Counted from the first letter of the stretch, positions 28,144 to 38,289 are shown. The stretch: 64,000 nucleotides of DNA from JBMFVE01 sp049966155 (GCA_049966155.1 JBMFVE010000003.1:124001-188000), one strand, 5' to 3'. Notes: a model not told the origin generated them from the letters alone. A program made the numbers and translations.

Positions 28144-28709
28144 AAATTTACACCAGGACAGGCGATCGCGGTGAGACAGGTCTTTTTGGAGGCAAGCGGG
28201 TCAGCAAGGAAGATGGGAGAATAGAAGCATACGGCACAGTTGATGAACTGAATTCAGTGATTGGCGTTGTCAGAGCGTTTAACCAAAACGGTGATTTAGA
28301 TAGCCACCTCGAACGTCTTCAGAACTTATTGTTCATTCTTGGAGCCGATCTGGCAACTCCAAATGAGATTGAAGGCAAGATTATGAGGATCCAATCAGAT
28401 AACGTAAAGGAATTGGAAGAGGCGATAGACCTGATTGATGCTGAACTGGAACCCATAAGACATTTTATTCTTCCAGGGGGCAGCAGGGTTGCAGCTTTAT
28501 TGCACTTTGCGCGTACGGTGTGCCGTCGCGCTGAAAGGAGAGTTGTTGCATTAAATCGGGCTGGTAAAGCTTCTCTTACTGCAGTTATGTTTTTAAACCG
28601 CCTTTCCGATCTTCTCTTTGTCATGGCACGATATGCAAACAAGCTTGCCGGAACAGGCGAAGTTCGTTGGCTGAATCAAAAAGGAGAAAACAAAAAGAAA
28701 GAACCATGA
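28140..28709 (+). CDS. Cob(I)alamin adenosyltransferase, PduO type
   Basis: 189 residues, makes adenosylcobalamin from cob(I)alamin and ATP. N-terminal MKIYTRTGDRGETGLFGG binds ATP, followed by EAYGTVDELNS, and later FILPGGSR and CRRAERRV carry the conserved Arg residues. No B12-dependent enzyme is in the window. It overlaps the next start (ATGA). Confidence 0.93.
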   Translation: MKIYTRTGDRGETGLFGGKRVSKEDGRIEAYGTVDELNSVIGVVRAFNQNGDLDSHLERLQNLLFILGADLATPNEIEGKIMRIQSDNVKELEEAIDLIDAELEPIRHFILPGGSRVAALLHFARTVCRRAERRVVALNRAGKASLTAVMFLNRLSDLLFVMARYANKLAGTGEVRWLNQKGENKKKEP

Positions 28710-30793
28710 CTTTTCTCAACCCTTTTATCTTATTGGGCCTGGCGGGTGCTGTTGTTCCATTTGTTATTCACTTGCTTCAACTAAGGAAGCTCAAGCCAAC
28801 GGAATTTTCTTCAGTAAGATTTCTTAAAGAAATACAGCAATCTTCGAGTCATAAAATTAAACTGCGCAACTATCTTCTCCTTGCTATTAGAACAATACTT
28901 ATTGTTGCACTTGTACTTGCTTTTGCAAGGCCGGTTGTAAAAGGCGTGTCCGGTCTTTCACGCAAAGCTGTTGTTGTGATAATGGATAACACGCCTTCTA
29001 CCGCAGTGCGGAATAAATACGGTGAAATTTATGATCAGGGAAAATCGGCAGCAACAGATGTCCTCAATCATCTTCATGTTGGTGATTTTGTAAGCCTCAT
29101 CTATGTGTCTGACGGCGAAGACACCTCTAAAGTTCTACAAACTTCCAATCCCTCTTCTTTGTACCCTTCAATCAATCGTTCTGAAGTATCGACGGTTAGT
29201 AAGCCCTATTTGCTTTCCCTTAGAGCTGCTGCCGGGGCATTGGCCTCCTCCAATTTTGCAAACAAGGAGGTTTACTTAATTGGAGATATGCAAAAAACGG
29301 AGTTTTCAGAAGCAAGAAAAGTGTTTGCCGAACGGAACCCGAAGCTTTTTTTTATCAGAATTCAAAATAGTGAATTTGATAATCTTGCAGTTGGTTCTGT
29401 AAAGCCAGTTAATCCTGTTGTAGAAGCTGGATCTCCTGTAGTAATTGAAGCAAAAATAGTTAATTATTCGGGTTCGGATAGGAATGTGCTTGTAAGTTTG
29501 TTTTCCAATGATCGTAAGGTTGCTCAGTCCTTAATTTCTGTGCCGAGCAGGTCCTCTCAAAACGCACTGCTTTCTTTTACGCCTCTTCATAGTGGTTACC
29601 ACTCTTCTTATGTTAAAATAGAAGACAATTCTCTTCAGGATGACAACACCCGGTACTTTTCCTTTTATGTTGGAAGTAAGGTAAATGTACTTATCATTAG
29701 CAATAAAAAGGAGGATAATTTTTTATTAGCAGCTGTTCAAGCAGCTTCAGATACGGCATCCAGCAGGATCAGTCTTACTCAGTTGACACCAGATAGGTTG
29801 TTGCCAGTAAACCTAAATGGATTTGATGTGTTGTTATGTGATTCTTACTTGCAATTACCTGGTTTTGTGTCAAAACTCGTTTCGTTTGCTGAAGAGGGTG
29901 GAGGTGTGGTTCTTTTTGCTCCGCAGGAAAACAGTTCAGGGGCCTTTGCTGATTTAATAGCAAAACTCGGACTTGGCAATTACAGGAAGGAATTTTCATC
30001 CACAAGCTCTTTTTTGACCCTGGATAAAATAAATGCCGGGAGTGATTTCTTTGCAGGAATATTTTCATCCATACAGAGCATTGAGGAAATAAAGAGGAAG
30101 TTGCTGATCAGAATAAAGAAATCTGCGATTATTACAGCTAATCCGGATGATGAAATCCTGATGGAGACCGGTGAAGGTCCTTTTCTGTTTGGTCGAAATG
30201 TTGGGAGGGGATATTCATTTTGTTTAACGTCTTCGCCAGATACATCGGCTGCCAGTTTTATAAGCTCACCTTTCTTTCCCATAATAGTTCAGAGGATGAT
30301 ATTCTACTCATCCGCAGTGAAACACAAGGGGATTTCAATTAATTCGGGAGATGCTTGCGCTTTACAGATCGGTGACAGTAAAATTAAGAACGCTTATTTG
30401 GTTTCCCGCGACGGCAGTCAAAGGAATCTTACCCTGTTGCCGGGCCAAAATGGCGTTACATTTAAAATTGACCGACTTTCTGAACCTGGAAACTACGCTT
30501 TGAGAAGCACGGACACGCTGGCCATGGTGTCTGTAAATCTGGATCCTGTCGAATCGGATCTTACCCAGGCAAGTAACGACGAGCTAATGAGATTTGCAGA
30601 TAAAGCAGGGGCAGCGCCGGAAAATGTTTTTGTACTGGAGGCGGGGAATTCACTTTCATCAGATTTAACAAAGCTTCTTTATGGCGCTGATCTGTCATCT
30701 TATTTTGCGGCAGCAGCCCTGGTTTTGCTTCTGTTGGAGATTTTCGTAGCCCGGATGAGAACTTTTTCAGGAATTAAAGGAGAGAATCGCTAA
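28706..30793 (+). CDS. BatA-like membrane protein with degenerate VWA domain
   Basis: 695 residues. The N-terminal MTFLNPFILLGLAGAVVPF block with HLLQLRK is the aerotolerance regulator (BatA) anchor, with a second helix near 60. A von Willebrand A-like domain follows, with DNTPS in place of DxSxS, then a DUF4159-like or glutamine amidotransferase-like region and a last membrane helix near 665-685 (YFAAAALVLLLLEIF). Large central part is periplasmic. Start ATG 28706 overlaps the upstream stop. Role unknown; related proteins are common in Bacteroidota. Confidence 0.75.
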   Translation: MTFLNPFILLGLAGAVVPFVIHLLQLRKLKPTEFSSVRFLKEIQQSSSHKIKLRNYLLLAIRTILIVALVLAFARPVVKGVSGLSRKAVVVIMDNTPSTAVRNKYGEIYDQGKSAATDVLNHLHVGDFVSLIYVSDGEDTSKVLQTSNPSSLYPSINRSEVSTVSKPYLLSLRAAAGALASSNFANKEVYLIGDMQKTEFSEARKVFAERNPKLFFIRIQNSEFDNLAVGSVKPVNPVVEAGSPVVIEAKIVNYSGSDRNVLVSLFSNDRKVAQSLISVPSRSSQNALLSFTPLHSGYHSSYVKIEDNSLQDDNTRYFSFYVGSKVNVLIISNKKEDNFLLAAVQAASDTASSRISLTQLTPDRLLPVNLNGFDVLLCDSYLQLPGFVSKLVSFAEEGGGVVLFAPQENSSGAFADLIAKLGLGNYRKEFSSTSSFLTLDKINAGSDFFAGIFSSIQSIEEIKRKLLIRIKKSAIITANPDDEILMETGEGPFLFGRNVGRGYSFCLTSSPDTSAASFISSPFFPIIVQRMIFYSSAVKHKGISINSGDACALQIGDSKIKNAYLVSRDGSQRNLTLLPGQNGVTFKIDRLSEPGNYALRSTDTLAMVSVNLDPVESDLTQASNDELMRFADKAGAAPENVFVLEAGNSLSSDLTKLLYGADLSSYFAAAALVLLLLEIFVARMRTFSGIKGENR

Positions 30794-30823
30794 AATGTGT
30801 ATATTTAAGTTGAGGTGTATATA

Positions 30824-32077
30824 GTGAGAGACAATCGTGAACGCGCGATAATTGTTGGGGCAGTTTTGCGCGGCCAGGACAGACAGGTCGTCGAAGAGTA
30901 CCTTGATGAACTTACGCTTCTGGCAGATACAGCGGGTGCAAAAGTTGTTCAACGAATAGTTCAAGAGCGTCAGGCGCCAGATCCTGCATTTTATGTCGGG
31001 AAAGGAAAAGCAGAACAAATATATCAGGCATGTGAAGAAAATGACGCCGATCTGGTTATATTTGATGACGATCTTTCAGGCGTCCAAATCAGGAATCTTG
31101 AAAAATTGATTGGGCGACAGGTCATGGACCGCAGCGCTCTCATTCTCGATATCTTTGCTAAAAGAGCACGGACAAGTGAGGCAAAGGTACAGGTCGAAAT
31201 GGCCCAGCTAAAATACAACCTGTCAAGGCTGCCCGGTCAATGGCAGCACTTTTCTCAGCAGTATGGCGTGATAGGAACAAGAGGTCCCGGAGAAAAGCAA
31301 ATCGAAGTCGACAGGAGGCTGATAAAGAGGAGATTGGCTTTACTGCGTGAAAGGGTTGAATCTGTTTCTCGACAGCGCAATTTGCGACGCCTGCCGCGGG
31401 AGGGTATGCCGAAATTTGCTTTGGTAGGCTATACAAACGCAGGGAAATCAACATTGTTAAATGCTTTGAGTGGTTCAAATTCTCTGGTGGAAGACAGGCT
31501 ATTTGCAACGCTTGATACTTATACGAGAAGAATTTCTTTGAGTTCATCAATAAGGGTCCTTCTTGTGGATACTGTTGGTTTTATAAGAAAACTTCCCCCA
31601 GATCTGGTAGCATCATTTAAGTCGACTCTTGAGGAAATATCCTTTTCGGACTACATTTTACATGTTGTGGATATATCAAGCAGGACCTTCCGGGAGCAAA
31701 TTGAAGTTGTTGAGGAGACATTAAACCAACTTGGGTGCAGTTCCAGGCCAACATTGATTGTGCTAAACAAAATTGATAAGGTAGAAGATTTTAGAAAAGT
31801 GAGAACCCTGCTCAAGGAATATGCATCAAATTCAGTTGCTGTTTCTGCCGAGAGACATATAAACCTCGAGGGGCTAAAGGCAAAAATGCTGGAACTAATG
31901 AAGTCAGAGATTGTTGAGAAATCATTCAGGATCAGACCAAATCAAGCAAATAAACTGGCAGATATACTGTCTATTGCTGAGCTTGTTGAACAAAAGCAGA
32001 GATCGGATACTCTTCTTCTTAAAATCAGGGTTCAAAAAAAAGACTGGGACAAACTGAAAAGAATTATATATGCTTGA
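30824..32077 (+). CDS. hflX: GTPase HflX
   Basis: 417 residues. N-terminal HflX domain with FYVGKGKAEQI, glycine-rich linker GTRGPGEKQIEVDRR, G domain with GYTNAGKSTLLNAL near 201, DTVGFIRKLP, NKID. HflX binds the 50S subunit and splits stalled ribosomes under stress. GTG 30824 is preferred because GAGG lies 8 bases upstream; GTG 30815 is also in frame. Confidence 0.94.
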   Translation: MRDNRERAIIVGAVLRGQDRQVVEEYLDELTLLADTAGAKVVQRIVQERQAPDPAFYVGKGKAEQIYQACEENDADLVIFDDDLSGVQIRNLEKLIGRQVMDRSALILDIFAKRARTSEAKVQVEMAQLKYNLSRLPGQWQHFSQQYGVIGTRGPGEKQIEVDRRLIKRRLALLRERVESVSRQRNLRRLPREGMPKFALVGYTNAGKSTLLNALSGSNSLVEDRLFATLDTYTRRISLSSSIRVLLVDTVGFIRKLPPDLVASFKSTLEEISFSDYILHVVDISSRTFREQIEVVEETLNQLGCSSRPTLIVLNKIDKVEDFRKVRTLLKEYASNSVAVSAERHINLEGLKAKMLELMKSEIVEKSFRIRPNQANKLADILSIAELVEQKQRSDTLLLKIRVQKKDWDKLKRIIYA

Positions 32078-32131
32078 AAAGGAAATTTTGGACTGCTTAA
32101 ACTTATCAAACCTCATTGCAAGTGAAGAGTT

Positions 32132-32539
32132 GTGAACATAATTGACAAGACGTTGTATCATCAAATTCATCCGTTTAAGCTTTCGCTGGATTTTTTGACA
32201 GGAATTTTGTCAATTGTACTGGTATGGTTTCATCATCTTGTATGGGGAGTGGTAATTGCCTTCGGTCCATCACTGCTGGCGTCATTTGTAATGATAAGAA
32301 CGATGGATTTTGAGAAACAAAAGAGATCGAAATTTGGGAAATATGTGAAAAAATATATGGGGAAAGGTTCTGATTCAGCAAGATCTATAGGGTTCTTAAT
32401 TATGGGGATCGGTGCGTGGTTTCATATGTTCTGGGTGATATTAGGGGGATTTATTTTAATAATTACTGCCTGGCTTAACGGCCTGCTTCCTTTCCGGCGC
32501 TCGTCAAATTCAAGTAGGGCTGGAAATCTTTTGATATAG
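32132..32539 (+). CDS. Hypothetical membrane protein
   Basis: 135 residues with four hydrophobic segments and basic loops (KQKRSKFGKYVKKYMGK). No family recognised. GTG start at 32132, with a poor ribosome site. Its 3' end overlaps the converging SpoU gene by 30 bases. Confidence 0.6.
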   Translation: MNIIDKTLYHQIHPFKLSLDFLTGILSIVLVWFHHLVWGVVIAFGPSLLASFVMIRTMDFEKQKRSKFGKYVKKYMGKGSDSARSIGFLIMGIGAWFHMFWVILGGFILIITAWLNGLLPFRRSSNSSRAGNLLI

Positions 32540-33058
32540 TTCCAAAGCCTTGTAGATCGCTATCGCATATGCTACTGCAACATTCAGGGAATGTTTTACT
32601 CCATACATAGGTATCTCGGCTGCCAGATCGGCGCTGTCCAGGACCTCCTTTGTGAGGCCGCCGATTTCATTACCGACTGCAATGCAAACAGGCAAGATAT
32701 CTGTCGGCAGAGACCAAATTGGAATTGATTCGGATGTTTGCTCCAGTACCAGAAGTTTAATTCCCGATGCCTTCAGTTCAGATATGGCATTGATAGCGCT
32801 TTTATGATATGACCATGGTACGCTTTCTACTGCACCAAGGGCTGTTTTAGAGATTTCAGGCCTTGGAGGATACGGTGTGAATCCGGTCAGATATAAGTGA
32901 GAAAGGAGTACTGCATCGGAGGTTCTAAATATTGAACCTACATTATATAGACTCCTGACATTTTCCAACAGTCCGTAAATCGGGAGCCTCTTTGCTGATT
33001 TGGCCGCCTCAATTGAAAGGCGCCTCTGTGAGATTTCGAAATGACTGAGTTTATGCAT
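32510..33058 (-). CDS. SpoU (TrmH) family RNA 2'-O-methyltransferase
   Basis: 182 residues with the three SPOUT motifs: NVRSLYNVGSIFRTSDA, VGNEIGGLTKEVLD, and IPMYGVKHSLNVAVAYAIA. It would methylate a ribose in tRNA or rRNA; the site is unknown. The protein lacks the N-terminal extension of RlmB. It is one of only two minus-strand genes and overlaps its upstream partner by 8 bases. Confidence 0.88.
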   Translation of the reverse strand: MHKLSHFEISQRRLSIEAAKSAKRLPIYGLLENVRSLYNVGSIFRTSDAVLLSHLYLTGFTPYPPRPEISKTALGAVESVPWSYHKSAINAISELKASGIKLLVLEQTSESIPIWSLPTDILPVCIAVGNEIGGLTKEVLDSADLAAEIPMYGVKHSLNVAVAYAIAIYKALELYQKISSPT

Positions 33059-33344
33059 CTGCCGCGTTTGTGCCTGATTTCTTGAACCAGAATCGATAAA
33101 ATACTATTTCCAGCACGGTGAGGAGTATAAGAGAAAGGGAGTCGCCATTGAAGGTCTTACTCAATCCTCTGGAACCCAACGTGAAATTTATTATGAAAGA
33201 AGATAGAGTCCACCCTGCTGTAAAGATAATTGCAGCAAAAGCAACGGAGAGGAATGCCTCCCCAAGGGAATCTTCGTAGTACTTTTTCGAAAAGAGATAA
33301 ACCGCTGCTGTAATATGCAGCCAGAAAACAAATACAGGTATCAT
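33051..33344 (-). CDS. Hypothetical three-helix membrane protein
   Basis: 97 residues, three hydrophobic helices, no known motif. ATG at 33344 is chosen; TTG 33353 is in frame. Translationally overlaps the SpoU gene, so the two form a small divergent operon opposite thrB. Confidence 0.55.
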   Translation of the reverse strand: MIPVFVFWLHITAAVYLFSKKYYEDSLGEAFLSVAFAAIIFTAGWTLSSFIINFTLGSRGLSKTFNGDSLSLILLTVLEIVFYRFWFKKSGTNAADA

Positions 33345-33465
33345 ACTTGACAAATAAAATCATATAAGACATGTTTAAAATCAAGATTACTTTATTAAAG
33401 AAAGACGATCTCATTCTTTGTAAAATCCTGATTTATGGAATATATTTTTAAAAAGGAGGATCCAG

Positions 33466-34350
33466 CTGAAAATAGTCGTTCCTGCATCAACGTCGAATCT
33501 CGGGCCCGGCTTCGACACGCTTGGTCTGGCACTCAACAGATTCATGACAATTGAAGCGTCACCTGCACACGCTTTTGAAATAAGGCAAAACGGTGAGGGG
33601 GCCGATAGTGTTCCACTCGACGGCTCAAACTTGATAGCAATTTCAATCCAGAAGCTAACAGGAACACTCCCTCAGGTTAAGATTAACGTGAATAACGACA
33701 TACCGGCTTGCGGTGGGTTTGGAATGAGCGGTGCGGCAATTGTGGGTGGTTTGCTTCTAGCTAATGAGCTTCAAGGTGGACAGTATACGACTGACCAGTT
33801 GTATCAAATTGGAGTGAATATTGAGGGGCATCCAGACAACATTAGCGCTGCTCTATTTGGAGGACTTTGTGTAAATGCTCGAAGTGACAATGGGAGGTAT
33901 TATTGTCAGAGTGTTCCTATTGAAGATTCTATCTCAGTTGTCTCATTGATACCTGATAAGAGGATAGAAACAAAATTTGCAAGATCTGTTCTTCCTCAAT
34001 CTGTAACTCTCTCAGACGCTGTATTTAATGTTCAGCATAGCTCACTGTTTATAACAAGCTTGCTGACGAAGAAGTACAGTTTACTGGTTCATGCAGGGCA
34101 GGACAAACTGCACCAGAATTACAGAAAAAGGCTGATTCCACACTTTGATTTGTTTGAAAGGGCAGCTTATGAATCAGGAGCAATTTTTTTTACAATTAGC
34201 GGTGCAGGTGCAGGGTGTATTGCCATCTGCGTTAATACTGAATTGGCAGTGAAGTTGTCATTTGAGAAAGTTATTTTCGAATTGGGCCTTAACTGGCGGG
34301 TCGAGTTAATGAAACCCTTTAACAGTGGAGCAACAGTTTGTACGGATTGA
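33466..34350 (+). CDS. thrB: Homoserine kinase with apparent CTG start
   Basis: 294 residues if read from CTG 33466. GHMP kinase that phosphorylates homoserine for threonine synthesis. The first motif, VVPASTSNLGPGFDTLGLAL, is encoded at 33475-33534, upstream of the first ATG (33544), so the ATG cannot be the start. Going upstream, no ATG, GTG or TTG is in frame before a TAA at 33421. A perfect AAGGAGG (33453-33459) lies six bases before the CTG. The phosphate loop GGFGMSGAA deviates from the usual GLGSSAA. The C-terminal ISGAGAGC motif is present. It ends one base before der. Confidence 0.85.
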   Translation: MKIVVPASTSNLGPGFDTLGLALNRFMTIEASPAHAFEIRQNGEGADSVPLDGSNLIAISIQKLTGTLPQVKINVNNDIPACGGFGMSGAAIVGGLLLANELQGGQYTTDQLYQIGVNIEGHPDNISAALFGGLCVNARSDNGRYYCQSVPIEDSISVVSLIPDKRIETKFARSVLPQSVTLSDAVFNVQHSSLFITSLLTKKYSLLVHAGQDKLHQNYRKRLIPHFDLFERAAYESGAIFFTISGAGAGCIAICVNTELAVKLSFEKVIFELGLNWRVELMKPFNSGATVCTD

Positions 34351-34351
34351 T

Positions 34352-35656
34352 ATGTCGACCATAGCTATTGTAGGGCGTCCCAACGTTGGCAAATCGACCT
34401 TATTCAATAGGTTGATTGGTGGCAGGAAAGCTATAGTTGATGATAAGCCAGGGATCACACGCGATAGACTTTATGGTATTTTGGAATGGCGTGGCAGGGA
34501 ATACACAGTTATAGATACAGGGGGGTTTGTCCCTGACTCGGAGGATGTTTTCGAAAAAGCTATACGGGAGCAGGCTGAGTATGCTGTTGACGAATCGGAT
34601 GCAGTTCTTCTGGTTGTGGATGGCTCTGCTGGAGTGCACCCTGTCGACAATGAACTGGCGAATATTATTCGTCAAAAAAGTAAGAAAGTTGTTATTGTGG
34701 TGAATAAAATTGACGACGAAAAGCATGAAGGAAATGTGGCGCAATTTTCTGAACTTGGGATAGAAAGAGTTATAGGTGTATCTGCTCAGCTTGGAAGGAA
34801 TATTGGAGACATGCTCGATGAAGTTGCAAGGATCTCTACCGCTGGAAAAAGGGAGAATAAGCTGGATAATGTTCCCAGGATAGCAATTGTTGGAAGGCCT
34901 AATGTTGGAAAATCTTCCTTAGCAAATCTTTTGTTAGGTAGTTCGAGATCAATTGTAACCAATGTTCCTGGGACAACGCGGGATTCCGTTGATTCACTTG
35001 TAAGTTTTGAGGGGAGGAAAATTCTCGTAATTGATACGGCGGGTTTAAAAAAGAAAAGTAAAATCAAGGAATCCGTCGAGTTCTTTAGCATTTTAAGGAC
35101 ATTCCAGGCTGTCGAACGCTCTGATGCGACAGTAGTTCTTTTTGATGCATCAATTGGGGTTGAGAAGCAAGATCTTCAAATAGTGGAATATGCATTAGAA
35201 CATGGCAAACCAGCTGTCATCGGAGTCAATAAATGGGACCTGATTGACAAAAAGCAAATTTCGACTCGTCAGTACGAGGATATGATCAGGTCGCGCCTGA
35301 GAATTTACGATCACGTTCCAATTGTTTTTTTGTCTGTTCTGAAAAATCAGAGAGTGAATAAATTAATTGAAGTCTCTCTAAAGACCTTGGAAGTAGCGAG
35401 TACAAAAATCAGGACGAGTGAGTTAAATAAATACCTGCTGCCTTTGTTTGAAAGAATGCCGCCATTTTCAAAGAGTGGAAAGGAAATCAAGATCAAATAT
35501 GTCACACAAATAGAGGGCAGATTACCCACCTTTATTTTTTTTACGAATTATCCAGATGAAATTCCAGTGTCCTATCGCAGATTCATTGAGAACAAAATTC
35601 GTGAAAAGTACGGCTTTTCTGGTATTCCTTTTAAACTTGCCTTCAGGAAAAAATGA
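34352..35656 (+). CDS. der: Ribosome assembly GTPase Der (EngA)
   Basis: 434 residues with two G domains in tandem (GRPNVGKSTLF near 8 and GRPNVGKSSLA near 185, each with DTGG or DTAG and NKxD) and a C-terminal KH-like domain. It acts in 50S assembly. Start ATG 34352, one base after the thrB stop. The stop overlaps the next start (ATGA). Confidence 0.96.
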   Translation: MSTIAIVGRPNVGKSTLFNRLIGGRKAIVDDKPGITRDRLYGILEWRGREYTVIDTGGFVPDSEDVFEKAIREQAEYAVDESDAVLLVVDGSAGVHPVDNELANIIRQKSKKVVIVVNKIDDEKHEGNVAQFSELGIERVIGVSAQLGRNIGDMLDEVARISTAGKRENKLDNVPRIAIVGRPNVGKSSLANLLLGSSRSIVTNVPGTTRDSVDSLVSFEGRKILVIDTAGLKKKSKIKESVEFFSILRTFQAVERSDATVVLFDASIGVEKQDLQIVEYALEHGKPAVIGVNKWDLIDKKQISTRQYEDMIRSRLRIYDHVPIVFLSVLKNQRVNKLIEVSLKTLEVASTKIRTSELNKYLLPLFERMPPFSKSGKEIKIKYVTQIEGRLPTFIFFTNYPDEIPVSYRRFIENKIREKYGFSGIPFKLAFRKK

Positions 35657-36396
35657 CCCAGGCTATACTCGAGCTGAGAAATCTAACAAAAAGATTCGGA
35701 AGCTCTGTGGCCGTGAACGGGATTTCTCTGAATGTCGGAGCAGGAGAAATTTACGGGTTTCTTGGTCCAAACGGTGCAGGCAAAACCACCACTATTAAAC
35801 TGATTGCCACCCTTCTCAAACCGACGTCGGGACAGGTTCTAATTGATGGATTTGATGTACATTCAAATCCTGTTGAAGCCAAAAGGAAACTGGCATACGT
35901 TCCTGATCAACCCTTTATTTACGATAAGCTCACAGGCGCTGAATTCTTATTATTTGTTGGGAAAATTTATGGGCTCTCACAAAATGAATTATATTCAGAA
36001 ATTGATAGGGTTTCGCGGGTTTTTGAAATTGGTCCATGGTTTGATAAAAGAATAGAGGACTACTCAAATGGAATGCGCCAGAGATTGGTTCTTGCGGCTG
36101 CGATGCTCCATATGCCAATGGTAATAGTAATAGATGAACCTGTGGTTGGACTTGACCCAAAAGGGGTGGACACATTTAAACGTGAAATAAGGGAGGCAGC
36201 CGGCCGTGGTGCTGCGGTGTTTCTCACAACGCATCAATTGCATCTTGCACAGGATATTTGCTCAAGGTTTGGTATTATCCATAACGGAAAAATAATTTAC
36301 GAAGGTCAAATGGCAGATTTTAGAGCCAATGGCGCAAAACAGCTGGAAAGATTGTTTGTTGAATTGACTTCAGCATCTGTTGACAACGAGATGTAG
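35653..36396 (+). CDS. ABC transporter ATP-binding protein
   Basis: 247 residues. Walker A GPNGAGKTTT, signature YSNGMRQR, Walker B MVIVIDEPVVGLDP and the switch His in LTTHQ. Of the type that pairs with ABC-2 exporters. The partner is the following membrane gene, eight bases on. Confidence 0.92.
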   Translation: MTQAILELRNLTKRFGSSVAVNGISLNVGAGEIYGFLGPNGAGKTTTIKLIATLLKPTSGQVLIDGFDVHSNPVEAKRKLAYVPDQPFIYDKLTGAEFLLFVGKIYGLSQNELYSEIDRVSRVFEIGPWFDKRIEDYSNGMRQRLVLAAAMLHMPMVIVIDEPVVGLDPKGVDTFKREIREAAGRGAAVFLTTHQLHLAQDICSRFGIIHNGKIIYEGQMADFRANGAKQLERLFVELTSASVDNEM

Positions 36397-36404
36397 ATGC
36401 CCTT

Positions 36405-38060
36405 ATGGCTGACGAGCTTTTAAAGCTTAAGTTTAAACTTATCTGGCTGGAAGGAAGACGTCACATTTACAGGCATTTCATCAGAAGCGTTTTTTCCTTA
36501 ACTACATTGGCTTTATTTGCATATTTGACCTACCTGGCCACCTACTTTATTTCAAATTATCTTATTAATGATGTCCATGTTGGATTGTTCCTTTATCACC
36601 GACTGATGGCTCTGGCTCTATTTGTTTTCTTTGTAATTGTCAGTGTAGCAAATATACTGGTTGCGTTTGCGACCTTATTCAGGAATTCTGAAGTCGACTT
36701 TCTTGCTTCATTACCGGTCAATGCACAAACCATATTCTTCGTAAAATTTCTTGATTCCTTTTTTTACAGTTCAGGATTGATGCTTGCGCTCGTCATTGCT
36801 TCGGCAGCTGGGTATGCAGAGTTCTTCAAAGATATATATGCCGTTATTTTCTCAATTATTTTTGGAATCGCCCCATTGATTTTCAGCGCGGCTTGTTTTG
36901 GGGTTTTTGTTTTGCTTATCCTGTTAAAATTCTCCTCACGTGTATCATTAAGGACAGCAGCTGCAGTAGTTATTATCAGTTACATTGGTTCCACTTCAGC
37001 ATACATTATGCTAAATAATCCATTTAAATTGTTTAACAACGTCATGAAATTTTATCCACACCTTGACAGATATTTCGGGATGCTTGATCCCAAGCTTGAT
37101 TATTTTGCCCCAAGCTTTTGGTCTGCCAATGTCTTTTATTTTTCCACAACGCACAATTTAAGAGGTGCATTGGCATCTGCACTTATAGTAAGTTTAACCA
37201 GTGTAGCTTTATTCGCTTTAATGATGTTTGCGGCAAAAAGATATTATTTTGACGCTTTCTGGACAGCTCAACATAAACTTTTTGTAAAACAGAAAATTCA
37301 GCATAATTCATTTCCGGGATATTCCAACGGGCTGGTTAAAAAAAGTACAGTTTCTTTTTTAAAGCGCGACTATTTATTATTTGTTCGTGAACCCAGTCAG
37401 GTTTTTCATTTTGTCTTACTATTTGGCTTGATTCTTATTTTTCTTTTTAATTTGATTAAAATGAAGATATACCTTCCCGACCCATTTATTATGACTGTGG
37501 CATTCACTTTAATTTTTGCCTTCAACACTTTTCTAATACTTTCATTATCTGTAAGGTTTGTTTATCCAATGATAAGTCTGGAAGGAAAGAGCTTTTGGAT
37601 AGTGCGTTCTGCTCCAGTAAGAATTGAGAAGCTATTTTATATTAAGGCTTTGGTTAGCATCGTTTTTCTTTCATCACTGTCAATGATTCTGGGATACGCA
37701 GCTCCGGCTCCATTTAAAAATTTTTTTAACTTAATTCCAATGAGCTTAATTTTTAGTGCAATTGGTGGGATGGTGATTCCTCTGGTGGTTTTAATATTTG
37801 GTGGAGTATATGCGGATTTCAATGAAAAAAGTCCGGTAAGACTTTCGTCGTCTCACGGCGCCACAGTTTCCCTCCTGGTGGCGTTGGGAGTCACAGTGAT
37901 ACTTAGTACAGTTATTTATATATTCGCAAGGGGTTTCTTTATAAATGGCGAAAGACCTGAGCTAAGTTTAGAAACATGGTTTATACTTGTAATATCTGTA
38001 TGTATTACGTTTGCATGTGCTCTTTTTTTTGATATTCGTTCTTTGAAACAGGACATTTAA
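36405..38060 (+). CDS. ABC exporter membrane subunit
   Basis: 551 residues with about twelve hydrophobic segments in two sets, separated by a soluble region near 290-315. No strong family motif; the position behind a lone ATPase gene and the helix layout suggest the permease of an ABC-2 type exporter. Cargo unknown. Confidence 0.75.
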   Translation: MADELLKLKFKLIWLEGRRHIYRHFIRSVFSLTTLALFAYLTYLATYFISNYLINDVHVGLFLYHRLMALALFVFFVIVSVANILVAFATLFRNSEVDFLASLPVNAQTIFFVKFLDSFFYSSGLMLALVIASAAGYAEFFKDIYAVIFSIIFGIAPLIFSAACFGVFVLLILLKFSSRVSLRTAAAVVIISYIGSTSAYIMLNNPFKLFNNVMKFYPHLDRYFGMLDPKLDYFAPSFWSANVFYFSTTHNLRGALASALIVSLTSVALFALMMFAAKRYYFDAFWTAQHKLFVKQKIQHNSFPGYSNGLVKKSTVSFLKRDYLLFVREPSQVFHFVLLFGLILIFLFNLIKMKIYLPDPFIMTVAFTLIFAFNTFLILSLSVRFVYPMISLEGKSFWIVRSAPVRIEKLFYIKALVSIVFLSSLSMILGYAAPAPFKNFFNLIPMSLIFSAIGGMVIPLVVLIFGGVYADFNEKSPVRLSSSHGATVSLLVALGVTVILSTVIYIFARGFFINGERPELSLETWFILVISVCITFACALFFDIRSLKQDI

Positions 38061-38289
38061 TTTCAAGATACCATTTGTTCTGGATGAAGGTCAAACGGCT
38101 TACAGCTCCTTAACGATAAAAATGTGACAAAAGGAATTGAGTGCCTTTTGCAGGAGTAATGAGCATTAATTTTAGCATCGCGTAATGGGTTGAATAACTA
38201 ATGTGCGGGTCGCTAATTTAGAAAGCAATCTTTGAATTCTTGTTAAAATAACCACTTACCTGTTGAGAAATCTTTTCAAGGAGAGGCAA

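Noticed and set aside
31158..31550. 130-codon minus-strand frame inside hflX
   Set aside because: Shadow of the GTPase linker and P-loop region; composition is that of a complement strand.
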